A stretch of 38,319 nt of DNA from Rubrivivax gelatinosus (GCF_016583785.1 NZ_NRRU01000053.1:1-38319), one strand, 5' to 3'; positions 26,136 to 34,348 are shown, counted from the stretch's first letter. Made by a program: numbers and translations. The notes: a model not told the origin generated them from the letters alone.

Positions 26136-27350
26136 TCAACGACGGCGTTCGCTGGCTTCGTCGGTTTCCGGCGTCAGGCCGTAGGGCCGCACCAGCTGCC
26201 AGACGTGCGGCGGCACCATGTTCTTCATCTTCGCCGGCTGTTCGCGGCGCAGGTGCAGCACGGTCTCGATCGCCTTCATCTCGAGGCGGGCGCGCGCGAA
26301 CTCCAGCCCGCGCGGGCCGACCTTGGGCATCAACCAGCCGACGATGGGGCGCAGCCACGAAGGCATGCGCCGCAGCGGCAGGCCGCCGGCGGCGCGTTCG
26401 GTGTTGGCCATGAAACCCTTGACCGGGCCTTCGCGCTGGCCGGCGCTGCCGGGCGCGGCGAGTTTCACCTCGTCGCCCAGCAGGCCCAGGATCTTCTCGC
26501 CGCGTTCGTTGCGCACCAGCAGCCACTGCTCGCCTTCGCCGCCCATGTAGCCGACGGTGATGTCGGCGAGCACGTTGCTGTAGTCGACGCAGGTGCGGCA
26601 GGTGAGCGGGAAGAAGTCGGTCGGCAGCTGCGACAGCGGCAGCTGCAGAAAGGGCACGCGGCGCTGGCGGCCGTCGTCGAAGCGGATCTCGACGTGGTAG
26701 TCGGCACGGAACTCGAGGTAGGTGATCGACTCCGGCCGGGGCGTCAGCAGCCCGAGGAAGCGGTGGAAGTTCTCGGTCGTCGTGTTGTCCGAACACGGCG
26801 TGCCGATGACGTAGAGCTGCTCCAGCCCCAGCTCCTGCTCCAGCGCGCGCAGCGCGTAGACCTGGCACGGGATGCCGATCACCGCCAGGCGCTTGTGGCC
26901 CGCGGCAACCGCCGGCTCCAGCAGCGACAGCAGCGGTGCGTAGCCCATGCGCATGCCGCGGCAGCGTGCCAGGTCCTCGGGCCGGGTGACCAGCGTCGGC
27001 ACCGGGCGCCAGCGGTCCTCGGGGTCGGGCGCCATCGTCAGCACCGCGTCGACGGCGCCGGTCTCGAGCAGGCGCTCGGCCAGGCGCGTGGTGATGCCGG
27101 TCCACTGCGCGCCGTCGGACGGGCGCTTCAGCGCCGCGCGCAGCATGCGCCGGAACGGGCCGAAATGCAGCTCGTCGGGCCGTGCCGGGTCACGCGTGCG
27201 GCCCTGCACCCGCGTTTCCATCGTGGCGTAGTCGGGCTGGATGAACTGGCAGGCACGGCCGCAGCGGCGCGGGTCCTGGGTGCGCGAGACGCCGCAGTCG
27301 GTGCACAGCGTGCGCGCTGGGGCGCTGTCGGGGGGGCTGGGGTACGTCAA
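26136..27350 (-). CDS. bciB: BciB-type 3,8-divinyl (proto)chlorophyllide 8-vinyl reductase
   Basis: Protein of 404 aa in the FrhB (F420 hydrogenase beta) family, closest in pattern to BciB of cyanobacteria (slr1923). It uses reduced ferredoxin, two [4Fe-4S] clusters and FAD to reduce the 8-vinyl group of divinyl chlorophyllide precursors. Cys ligands are Cys16, Cys19, Cys30, Cys34, Cys162 (GIPCQVYALRA), Cys186 (GTPCSDN) and Cys251/Cys254 (LTCRTCVDYSN). Other BciB features are HFGPFRRMLRA, PSDGAQWTGITTRLAERLLE, LADITVGYMG and KVGPRGLEFAR. The start is TTG 27350; an in-frame stop lies just upstream and no ATG or GTG precedes the first Cys pair. No other bch gene is in the window. Confidence 0.85.
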   Translation of the reverse strand: MTYPSPPDSAPARTLCTDCGVSRTQDPRRCGRACQFIQPDYATMETRVQGRTRDPARPDELHFGPFRRMLRAALKRPSDGAQWTGITTRLAERLLETGAVDAVLTMAPDPEDRWRPVPTLVTRPEDLARCRGMRMGYAPLLSLLEPAVAAGHKRLAVIGIPCQVYALRALEQELGLEQLYVIGTPCSDNTTTENFHRFLGLLTPRPESITYLEFRADYHVEIRFDDGRQRRVPFLQLPLSQLPTDFFPLTCRTCVDYSNVLADITVGYMGGEGEQWLLVRNERGEKILGLLGDEVKLAAPGSAGQREGPVKGFMANTERAAGGLPLRRMPSWLRPIVGWLMPKVGPRGLEFARARLEMKAIETVLHLRREQPAKMKNMVPPHVWQLVRPYGLTPETDEASERRR

Positions 27351-27423
27351 GGCTTCAGGGCGCTCGGTCGGAACGCCCGATCATCGCCCAAGCCGGCCGC
27401 GGCCGACCCGACCTGCCGCAGAG

Positions 27424-28581
27424 TCACTGCAGCCTGCGTTCGGCCTTGAGCCAGTCGATCTTGGCCGCGTACAGAGACTGGATCTGCGGCGACGGGCTGG
27501 TCTCAAGCGCGAGTTCGAGCTGGCGCCGCGCCTGCTTCGAGCGGCCCAGCAGCAGCTCGGTGCGCGCGAGCCAGTAGTGGAACTCGTGGTAGCTCGCGTC
27601 GCGTGCCACCTCGCGCTGGAAAAGGTCGCGCGCGCGCTGCAGCTCGCCTTCGCGCAGCGCCTGCAGCCCGGCGTCGAACCAGTGGAAGGGCGGCGCCTCC
27701 TCCAGCGAGCGCAGCCGCGTGTTCAAGGCCTGGGCTTCGCGCTCGCGGCCCTCGTGCTGCATCAGCTGCGCCAGGTTGGCCAGCGCGCTGCGGTTGGCCG
27801 GCTCCTGCTCGAGCAGCCGGCGCCAGACCGTCTCGGCGGCATCGGCCAGGCCGCGGCGGCGGTAGACCACGGCCAGCGTGTTGTAGCCGGCGGCGAAGTG
27901 GGCGTCCTGTTGCAGTGATTCGCGGGCGAACCAGTAGGCGTCGTCGAGCCGGCCTTCGGCCAGGGCCTCGGCGGCGCGGTTGTTCATGAACATCGCGACC
28001 ACCGTGGCTTCGGCGATCGGGCGCCAGCGCACGCCGTCGATCTGGTCGGCCGGCAGGAAGTCGACGACGAGCGAGGTCTCGTTGCTGCGGCGCACGTGCA
28101 GGTCGTGCGCCGGCCAGCCGAGCGCGACGTTGACGTGGCCGCTGGTGGCGAGCAGGTCGCCGCTGCGGCTCCAGCTCTCGTCCACGGCCAGGCTGCGGAA
28201 CTGCACCGGCAGCCCGGCTTCGCGCGCGAACGCGGCCGTCATCGCCACCAGCGACAGGCAGTTGCCGGCACGGGCGGCGAAGGCTTCGGCCGCGGTGCGG
28301 GTGCTGCCGGCGTAGTCCAGCGCCAGCGCCTGGCGGCGGTAGAGCTGCTCGACCAGCGAGCGCCGCGGGTCATGGGCGCGATGCACGCTGCTCTGGTCCA
28401 GGTAGGCACGCATCGCGTCGTCGACGGTGAACACCGCCGCCGCGTCGGGCGCCTGCGACGGCGCGGCAAAGGCGGCGTCGCGCCAGAGCAGCCGCGTGCC
28501 CGCGCTGCGTTCTTCGGGGGTGCCGGCGCAGCCGCCGAGCACGGCGGCGACGAAGCAGAGCAGGGCGACGGTCCGGCGCAT
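27424..28581 (-). CDS. Lipoprotein with transglutaminase-like triad and TPR repeats
   Basis: Protein of 385 aa. A lipoprotein signal ends in VLGGC (Cys18), a substrate for LspA. Residues 50-180 form a transglutaminase/papain-like domain with an apparent catalytic triad: Cys108 in RAGNCLSL, His149 in SGHVNVAL and Asp174 in LVVDFLP. From about 195 to the end are helical TPR-type repeats (DDAYWFARESLQQDAHFAAGYNTLAVVYRRRG and three more). It may process or cross-link envelope proteins, or the site may be a binding relic. ATG 28581 has CAGGAG upstream. It precedes bciB by 73 nt on the same strand. Confidence 0.85.
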   Translation of the reverse strand: MRRTVALLCFVAAVLGGCAGTPEERSAGTRLLWRDAAFAAPSQAPDAAAVFTVDDAMRAYLDQSSVHRAHDPRRSLVEQLYRRQALALDYAGSTRTAAEAFAARAGNCLSLVAMTAAFAREAGLPVQFRSLAVDESWSRSGDLLATSGHVNVALGWPAHDLHVRRSNETSLVVDFLPADQIDGVRWRPIAEATVVAMFMNNRAAEALAEGRLDDAYWFARESLQQDAHFAAGYNTLAVVYRRRGLADAAETVWRRLLEQEPANRSALANLAQLMQHEGREREAQALNTRLRSLEEAPPFHWFDAGLQALREGELQRARDLFQREVARDASYHEFHYWLARTELLLGRSKQARRQLELALETSPSPQIQSLYAAKIDWLKAERRLQ

Positions 28582-28637
28582 CGTGACGCTCCTGCCGCCG
28601 AAGGCGGCCGCAGCCATCGTACGCGCGCGCGAGCGGT

Positions 28638-28871
28638 TCAGGCCTCGGTGGCGTCCCCTGCTTCGATCTGCCCGGCCAGGCGCGCGGCGGCGGCGCGCAG
28701 CTGCGGGCTGGGCGAGGCGGCGGCCTGGGCGATCAGTTCGCGGGCGTATCCGGGGTCGTGCTGCAGCCGCTCGACGTGCAGGAACACGCCTTCGTTGGCG
28801 AACAGCCACTTCAGATCGATGACGTCGACCAGCTGCAGCGAACTCTGCGCGCCTTGGGATTCGGCATTCAT
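28638..28871 (-). CDS. Small conserved-looking protein of unknown function
   Basis: Protein of 77 aa that I do not recognise. An N-terminal segment (LQLVDVIDLKWLFANEGVFLHVERL) is followed by an Ala-rich helix (ELIAQAAASPSPQLRAAAARLAGQI). It is acidic with no Cys and no membrane segment. The ATG at 28871 has GGGAG well placed. It lies 56 nt upstream of the TPR lipoprotein gene on the same strand and diverges from the 2OG oxygenase gene. Confidence 0.68.
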   Translation of the reverse strand: MNAESQGAQSSLQLVDVIDLKWLFANEGVFLHVERLQHDPGYARELIAQAAASPSPQLRAAAARLAGQIEAGDATEA

Positions 28872-28970
28872 CGCACACTCCCGCCTTTTGGGCCGTTCGA
28901 TTCCAAGATAGCGCCGGTCGGCGCCAGCGAGTGCCGACCCGGTGTGGAGTCGGCTCTCCAGACGAAAAGC

Positions 28971-29720
28971 ATGAACCCCTCGCCTTCTCCCCCGCTGACA
29001 CCGTTGTCGTCGCTTCACACCGCGCTCATGGGGGCCGGCTGGGCGGTCCTGGACACCCACTCGCTCACCGAACTGGTGCATCAGCCGCTGGTTGCGCTGC
29101 AGGCGCTGGAGCCGGCCTGGGACCAGCTGCCGCCCGACCAGCACCTGCGCGACGGCGGGCGCTACCGGCGCCGGCGCCACGGCTGTTTCGTCGTCGACGG
29201 TGGCCGGGTCGAGGCCGCTCCGCCGCGCGCGCACTGGCAGCCTGTCGAGTACAACGCGCTGCACGGCGGCATCGAGCGCTGGTTCGAGCCGCTGCCGGCC
29301 GACTGGGCGGCGCAGCCGGCCTGGCCCGCGCTGCTGGCGGCGCTGGCCGGCGTCGCCGCCCGGCTGCGCGGCGACGGCCGCTGGTACGTCGAGGCGCACC
29401 CGTTTCGCATCGACACCACCGACGGCATCGGCCGGCCCACGCCCGAGGGCGCGCACCGCGACGGCGTCGACCTGGTCGCGGTGATCCTGGTCGCGCGCCA
29501 CCAGGTGCAAGGCGGCGAGACCCGGGTGTTCGAGGCCGCGGGCGCGCACGGCGTGCGCTTCACGCTGGCCCAGCCCTGGAGCGTGCTGCTGCTGGACGAC
29601 GAGCGCGTGATCCACGAAAGCACGCCGATCCGCCCGGCCGTGGCCGGCCAGCCGGCCTGGCGCGACACCCTGGTGCTGACCTTCAGGCGCCACGGCTTTC
29701 AGGGGCCGGGCGCCGGCTGA
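28971..29720 (+). CDS. 2-oxoglutarate/Fe(II) dioxygenase family protein (2OG-Fe_Oxy_2)
   Basis: Protein of 249 aa with a cupin-like fold. The iron ligands are His162 and Asp164 (EGAHRDGVDLVAV) and His215 (VIHESTPI), with Arg221 or Arg231 as likely 2-oxoglutarate anchor. RWYVEAHPFRIDT and GGETRVFEA are other family features. Related proteins include the L-isoleucine 4-hydroxylase of Bacillus, so hydroxylation of a free amino acid or a similar small molecule is possible; the substrate is not determined. The ATG at 28971 is preceded by ACGAAAAGC, a weak ribosome-binding site. Confidence 0.85.
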   Translation: MNPSPSPPLTPLSSLHTALMGAGWAVLDTHSLTELVHQPLVALQALEPAWDQLPPDQHLRDGGRYRRRRHGCFVVDGGRVEAAPPRAHWQPVEYNALHGGIERWFEPLPADWAAQPAWPALLAALAGVAARLRGDGRWYVEAHPFRIDTTDGIGRPTPEGAHRDGVDLVAVILVARHQVQGGETRVFEAAGAHGVRFTLAQPWSVLLLDDERVIHESTPIRPAVAGQPAWRDTLVLTFRRHGFQGPGAG

Positions 29721-29802
29721 AGCCCGCGGCGGCGGCGTTAAGCTGCCGTGCCCGCGCGGCGACCGGCCGCGGCGGGAGCCTTTCGAACGATCACGAATCC
29801 TC

Positions 29803-31290
29803 ATGGCAGACACCACCCCCGCACCCGAAACCGACAAGAGCGCCGACCGGCGCCACCGCGAACGCGTCGAACAGCTGCTGGCGCTGCCGCCGGCACGCTC
29901 CAGCGGCGGCCTCGCAATCGGCACGCGCCGCCTGGACTACGCCGTCAGCGCCGAGTTCATCCCGGTGGCCGGGGACGGTTTCGACGGCGCGCTGCACGAG
30001 CCGCAGGCGGCGGTGATGACCACCGCCTACCAGCTCCAGGGCGCGGCCGCCGGCCAGCGGCCGGTGTGTTTCGCCTTCAACGGCGGGCCGGGTTCGGCCT
30101 CGATCTGGCTGCACCTGGGCGCGCTCGGCCCCAAGCGCCTGGTCGTGCCCTCCGACGGTGCGATGCCGCAGGCCCCGTACGCCGTCAGCGACAACCCGCT
30201 CAGCTGGTTCGACCACTTCGACCTGGTCTTCGTCGACCCGCCGCACACCGGCTGGTCGACCACCGCCAGCGAAGCCGCGCGCAAGAAGATGCTGTCGGTC
30301 GACGGCGACGTGAAGGCGCTGGCCGAGGTCGTGCGCACCTGGCTCACGCGCCACCGGCGCTGGGGCTCGCCGGTCTACCTGGCCGGCGAGAGCTACGGCA
30401 CGACCCGCGGCGCGGCGCTGGCCGACCAGCTGCTGGATGCCGGCGTCGCGCTCGCCGGGCTGGTGCTGGTGTCCTGCGCGATGGACCTGCAGAGCCTGAG
30501 CTTCGACCCGGGCAACGACCTGCCGTACGCGCTCTTCCTGCCGGCCTACGCCGTCGTCTCGCAGTACCACGGGCTGCTGAAGGGGCCGCTCGCCGCCTCG
30601 CGCGAAGCCGCGCAGTCGGCGGCCGAACAGTTCGTCGACGAGAGCTACGCCGCGGCGCTGCTGGCCGGCGCACGCCTGTCGGACAAGCGCCGCGCCGCGC
30701 TCGCACGCCGCATCGCCGAACTCACCGGGCTGCCGCGCGAACTCGTCGAGGAAAAGAACCTGCGCATCGCCGACCAGACCTATTTCTTCGACGCGATGCG
30801 GCCGCAGGGGCGCATCGTCGGCCGGCTGGACGCACGCGTCACCGGGCCGATGGCGGCCAGCCGCACGCGCGACTGGGAGTTCGACCCCGGCATCGAGGCC
30901 ATCGCCGCGCCCTACACGATGGCGGCGATGGCGTATTTCGGCGAGCTCGGGCTCACCAGCGAGCAGCGCTACGAGACCCTCTCGCACGAGGGTCACAAGG
31001 CCTGGAACTGGAACCGCGGCGAAGCCCAGGGCAACGCCTACGCCAGCACCAGCCGCGACCTGGCGCGTGCGCTGCGCCGCAATCCGAACCTGAAGGTCTT
31101 CGTCGCCAGCGGCCGCTACGACCTGGGCACGCCCTTCAGCGCCAGCGACTGGTCGCTGGCGCAGCTGGATGCGCCGGCCGAGGTGCTGGCACGCGTCTCG
31201 CATCACTACTACGATGCCGGGCACATGATGTACACCCGGGAAGAGGACTTGAGCAAGCTCAAGTCCGACGTCGCCCACTGGCTCGGATGA
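29803..31290 (+). CDS. S10-family serine carboxypeptidase
   Basis: Protein of 495 aa with an alpha/beta-hydrolase fold. The nucleophile is Ser197 in GESYGT; the triad is completed by Asp440 in SGRYDLGTP and His474 in DAGHMMY. The oxyanion region is FNGGPGSASIWLHLGALGP (92-110), typical of carboxypeptidase Y-like enzymes. It removes C-terminal residues from peptides. The N-terminus (MADTTPAPETDKSADRRHRER) is hydrophilic with no signal peptide, so a cytoplasmic place is predicted, although most S10 enzymes are exported. It lies 7 nt before the phosphofructokinase gene. Confidence 0.92.
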   Translation: MADTTPAPETDKSADRRHRERVEQLLALPPARSSGGLAIGTRRLDYAVSAEFIPVAGDGFDGALHEPQAAVMTTAYQLQGAAAGQRPVCFAFNGGPGSASIWLHLGALGPKRLVVPSDGAMPQAPYAVSDNPLSWFDHFDLVFVDPPHTGWSTTASEAARKKMLSVDGDVKALAEVVRTWLTRHRRWGSPVYLAGESYGTTRGAALADQLLDAGVALAGLVLVSCAMDLQSLSFDPGNDLPYALFLPAYAVVSQYHGLLKGPLAASREAAQSAAEQFVDESYAAALLAGARLSDKRRAALARRIAELTGLPRELVEEKNLRIADQTYFFDAMRPQGRIVGRLDARVTGPMAASRTRDWEFDPGIEAIAAPYTMAAMAYFGELGLTSEQRYETLSHEGHKAWNWNRGEAQGNAYASTSRDLARALRRNPNLKVFVASGRYDLGTPFSASDWSLAQLDAPAEVLARVSHHYYDAGHMMYTREEDLSKLKSDVAHWLG

Positions 31291-31297
31291 TCCAACC

Positions 31298-32362
31298 ATG
31301 CATATCGGTATCCTGACCGGCGGGGGCGACTGCCCCGGCCTGAACGCCGTCATCCGCGCGGTGACGCTCTCGCTGATCAACGAATGCGGGGCCCGTGTCA
31401 CCGGCATCGAACGCGGTTTCCTCGGCCTGCTGACGCGCGCGTCGCGGCCGCTGGACGCGGGCACGGTGGCCGGCATCCTGGCCGAAGGCGGCACCATCCT
31501 GGGCACGCACAACAAGTGCGACCCGTTCCACTTCTTCGGGTCCGGCGGTGCCGACTGTTCGGCCGAGGCCATCGCCTACGTGAACGAACTCGGGCTGGAC
31601 GCGCTGGTCGCGATCGGCGGCGACGGCACGATGGCGATCGCGCACAAGTTCGAGGCCATGGGCCTGCCGGTGGTCGGCGTGCCCAAGACCATCGACAACG
31701 ACTTGTACTGCACCGAACGCACCTTCGGTTTCGACAGCGCCGTGGCCGTCGTCGCCGAGGCGCTGGACCGGCTCGCGACCACCGGCCGCAGCCACGGCCG
31801 GGTGATGATCGCCGAGACCATGGGCCGCTACGCCGGCTGGATCGCGCTCGAAGGCGGCATGGCCGGCGGTGCCGACGTCATCCTGATCCCCGAGATCCCG
31901 TTCAGCGTCCAGGCCGTCGCCGAGCGCTGCCGCGAACGCGAGTCGCGCGGGCTGCCGACCATCATCTCGATCGCCGAAGGCGCGATGCCCGAAGGCGGCG
32001 GCATGACGGTGCAGCGCACGATCGCCGACAGCCCCGACCCGCTGCGCCTGGGCGGCGTCGGCAACTGGCTGCAGCAGCAACTCGAGCCGCTGGTCGAGTG
32101 CGAGGTGCGCACGACGCTGCTGGGCCACATCCAGCGCGGCGGCTCGCCGACACCCTTCGACCGCGTGCTGGCCACGCGTTTCGGCTACCACGCCGCGCAG
32201 CTGGTCGAAGCCGGCCAGTACGGCCGCATGGTCGCGCTGCAGGGCGACGCGGTGGTCAGCGTGCCGATCGCCGAGGTCGCCGGCAAGAACCGTCTGGTGC
32301 CGCGCGAGCACGAGATGGTGCGCGCCGCACGCGGCATCGGCGTCGCGCTCGGCGAAGCCTGA
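31298..32362 (+). CDS. pfk: 6-phosphofructokinase, group III type, predicted ATP-using
   Basis: Enzyme of 354 aa that phosphorylates fructose 6-phosphate. Motifs are LTGGGDCPGLNAVIR (6-20), AIGGDGTMAIAHKF (105-118), PKTIDND (129-135, catalytic Asp133), AETMGRYAGWIA and HIQRGGSPTPFDR. The donor site is mixed: Gly110 (equivalent to E. coli Gly104) is the ATP-type residue, whereas Lys130 (equivalent to Gly124) is common in pyrophosphate-dependent enzymes. Because residue 104 usually decides the donor, ATP is the better guess. It is probably co-transcribed with the S10 peptidase gene; GGATGA at the end of that gene can act as ribosome-binding site. Confidence 0.9.
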   Translation: MHIGILTGGGDCPGLNAVIRAVTLSLINECGARVTGIERGFLGLLTRASRPLDAGTVAGILAEGGTILGTHNKCDPFHFFGSGGADCSAEAIAYVNELGLDALVAIGGDGTMAIAHKFEAMGLPVVGVPKTIDNDLYCTERTFGFDSAVAVVAEALDRLATTGRSHGRVMIAETMGRYAGWIALEGGMAGGADVILIPEIPFSVQAVAERCRERESRGLPTIISIAEGAMPEGGGMTVQRTIADSPDPLRLGGVGNWLQQQLEPLVECEVRTTLLGHIQRGGSPTPFDRVLATRFGYHAAQLVEAGQYGRMVALQGDAVVSVPIAEVAGKNRLVPREHEMVRAARGIGVALGEA

Positions 32363-32364
32363 GT

Positions 32365-32390
32365 CCCGCGGCGCCGGCCGGCGCCGCGGG
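32365..32390. terminator. 26-bp perfect palindrome between convergent genes, possible two-way terminator
   Basis: The 13 bases 32365-32377 (CCCGCGGCGCCGG) are the exact reverse complement of 32378-32390. It fills nearly all of the 30-nt gap between the pfk stop and the Cupin_5 stop. As RNA it would fold into a very stable GC hairpin on either strand. There is no T run, so simple Rho-independent termination would be weak; it may protect both 3' ends. Confidence 0.5.
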
Positions 32391-32392
32391 CC

Positions 32393-32872
32393 TTACAGCA
32401 GCCGGTGCAGCTCGGGCGCCAGGCGCCCGATCGCCGAACGCAGCGCCGCGTCGTCGCGGCCGAAGGCGAAGTCCTCGAAATCGAAACCCGGGCCGACGGT
32501 GGCGCCGCAATAGGCGTAGTCGCCGTCGGGTTCGGCGGTCTGCCACCAGTCGGCCGGCACGACGTGGCTGCGCTTGTCCGCGTCCAGCACCACGGCCTCG
32601 AGCTGCATCAGGTCGGGCGACAGCAGCCAGAGCTTGAGCGGCCCGCCTTCGAGCAGGTGCCAGACCTCGCACGAACGCACCCGGTGCCAGGCCGAGTGTT
32701 CGCCGCGCGCGAGCAGGAAGTCGATCGTCGTCAGCCCGCGGCGCTCGCCGCGCGCCGTCTGCACCGTCGCCTGCGAGCGGTAGAGTTCGGCGTAGTGCCC
32801 GCCCTCCGGGTGCGGCTGGAGCTTGAGCCGGGTGACCAGCGCCTGGGCGCGTTCGGGCAGCGCCGGCTTCAT
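32393..32872 (-). CDS. Cupin_5 (DUF985) family protein
   Basis: Protein of 159 aa with a single cupin barrel. Family features are LQPHPEGGHYAELYRS near residue 20, TTIDFLLARGEHSAWHRVRSCEVWHLLEGGPLKLWLL and PADWWQTAEPDGDYAYCGATVGPGFDFEDF. The His and Glu residues of a possible metal site are kept, but no reaction is firmly known for the family. ATG 32872 overlaps the stop of the upstream SDR gene (ATGA), so the two are co-translated. Confidence 0.9.
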   Translation of the reverse strand: MKPALPERAQALVTRLKLQPHPEGGHYAELYRSQATVQTARGERRGLTTIDFLLARGEHSAWHRVRSCEVWHLLEGGPLKLWLLSPDLMQLEAVVLDADKRSHVVPADWWQTAEPDGDYAYCGATVGPGFDFEDFAFGRDDAALRSAIGRLAPELHRLL

Positions 32873-33606
32873 GCGTCCCTCACGTCGGCGACGGGCTGGC
32901 TGCCGAAGTCGGCGCGGTCCAGGTAACGCAGCAGCTTGGTGGCCGCGGTCTCGGGGCTGTCGAGCAGGCCGCCTTCGTGCAGGCCGACGAAGCGGCTGTG
33001 TTCGGCAAAACGTGCCGGGTCGGCGCCGCGCAGCTGCACCTGCATGTCGGTGTCGACGACGCCGGGCGCCAGCGAGACGACGCGCGCGCCGTTGGCGCGT
33101 GTCGCCTCTTCGAGCGCGATGGCGCGCGCCAGATGGTCCATGCCGGCCTTGGCCGCGCAGTACGAGGCGCTGCCGGCCATCGCCCGCCGGCCCAGTCCCG
33201 AGGACACGAAGAGCAGCTTGCGCGGCACGTTCCAGGCGGCGGTGGCGCGCAGGAAGGCCGCGGCCAGCAGCATCGGCGCCTCGAGCCCGACGCGCAGCGC
33301 GTTGCTCAGGTCAACAGCGTCGACCTCGCCCAGCGGCGCCAGCTCGGAGATCACGCCGGCGTTGTTGATCAGCGTGACCGACTGCAGCACCGCCGGGTCC
33401 TGGCCCTGCAGCCAGGCGCCCAGGCGCCCGGCGGCGGCCACGGGTTCGGCCAGGTCCACGCTCCAGGCCTGCAGTGCGGGGTGCTCCAGCGGCGGCGGCC
33501 GGCGCGACAGCGTCAGCACCTGGTGGCCACGCGCCAGCAGTTGCTGCACCAGCGCCAGGCCGAGCCCGCGCGAACCGCCGGTGACGAGGGTGAGGGGTGT
33601 GTTCAT
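32869..33606 (-). CDS. Short-chain dehydrogenase/reductase (benzil/sepiapterin reductase-like)
   Basis: NAD(P)-dependent SDR of 245 aa. The cofactor motif is TGGSRGLG (9-16), with SRR after the second strand favouring NADPH. NNAG follows, and the active site has Ser in LLFVSSGLG and YCAAK. The pattern VSLAPGVVDTDMQ is common in the subgroup of benzil and sepiapterin reductases; the substrate is unknown. ATG 33606 is used; ATG 33618 would add four residues. It diverges from the anchored protein at 33632 and is coupled to the Cupin_5 gene. Confidence 0.87.
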   Translation of the reverse strand: MNTPLTLVTGGSRGLGLALVQQLLARGHQVLTLSRRPPPLEHPALQAWSVDLAEPVAAAGRLGAWLQGQDPAVLQSVTLINNAGVISELAPLGEVDAVDLSNALRVGLEAPMLLAAAFLRATAAWNVPRKLLFVSSGLGRRAMAGSASYCAAKAGMDHLARAIALEEATRANGARVVSLAPGVVDTDMQVQLRGADPARFAEHSRFVGLHEGGLLDSPETAATKLLRYLDRADFGSQPVADVRDA

Positions 33607-33631
33607 CGCATCGAGCATACTGGCGCCGCCC

Positions 33632-34348
33632 ATGAATCGTCTGCTCAAAAGCCCATTCATGATCGCGCTGCTGGCCGGCGTCGCGATCATCGTGCTCGCC
33701 TTCCTGCCGGCCGCCTGGCAGGCGCTGCGCGGTGGTGCCGCGGCGCCTTCGCCGGCGGTCGACGCGCCCTGGAACCTGCAGCCGCGCGCCGGCGGCGTCG
33801 CCGTCTTCGGGCTCGAGCTGCCGGGTGCGACGCTGGCCGACGCCGAGCGCCGCTGGGGCGAGGAGCTGCAGCTCGCGGTGCTGGCCGAGACCGGCCAGCC
33901 CGGTGCGCTCGAAGGTTATGTCGAACGTTTCGACAGCGGCGGCATCGGCGGCAAGCTGCTGCTGGCGACCGAACTCGACGCGGCGACGCTGCAGCGGCTG
34001 CAGCGCGACACCGCCGCGCGTGAACCCGCCGGCGGCACGCTCTGGCGCTACGCGCTGCGCGCCGTCGACCGACGGGCGCTGGGCGCGACGCCGCTCGCCG
34101 GCCTGACCTTCATCCCGGCGGTGAACCTGGACCCGGCGACGCTGCGCGAACGTTTCGGCGAACCCGAGGAAGTCATCGCCCCCGGCGGCCGGCTCGAACA
34201 CTGGCTGTACCCGGCGCGCGGGCTCGCGATCGCCGTCGACAGCCAGGGGCGCGAGGTGCTGCAGGTGGTCGCGCCGGCCGAGTTCGAACGCCGGCTGCGC
34301 GCGCCGCTCAAGGCAGCGGCTTCGCCTGCAGCATCGTCCCCAGGCTGA
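33632..34348 (+). CDS. Membrane-anchored protein of unknown function
   Basis: Protein of 238 aa that I cannot place. One N-terminal membrane helix (about 8-28, FMIALLAGVAIIVLAFLPAAW) precedes a periplasmic part of about 200 residues with alternating strands and helices (GVAVFGLELPGATLADAERRWGEEL, LRERFGEPEEVIAPGGRLEHWLYPARGLAIAV). The LRERFGEPEEV stretch recalls SmpA/BamE-like folds, but not strongly enough to name. The 3' end overlaps the convergent flavin reductase gene by 41 nt. Start codons of this gene and the SDR gene are only about 25 bp apart. Confidence 0.75.
   Translation: MNRLLKSPFMIALLAGVAIIVLAFLPAAWQALRGGAAAPSPAVDAPWNLQPRAGGVAVFGLELPGATLADAERRWGEELQLAVLAETGQPGALEGYVERFDSGGIGGKLLLATELDAATLQRLQRDTAAREPAGGTLWRYALRAVDRRALGATPLAGLTFIPAVNLDPATLRERFGEPEEVIAPGGRLEHWLYPARGLAIAVDSQGREVLQVVAPAEFERRLRAPLKAAASPAASSPG

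Noticed and set aside
26136..27350. Annotation as coenzyme F420 hydrogenase/dehydrogenase beta subunit
   Set aside because: Only the broad FrhB family is shared; the detailed pattern fits BciB, and no F420 or hydrogenase genes are present.
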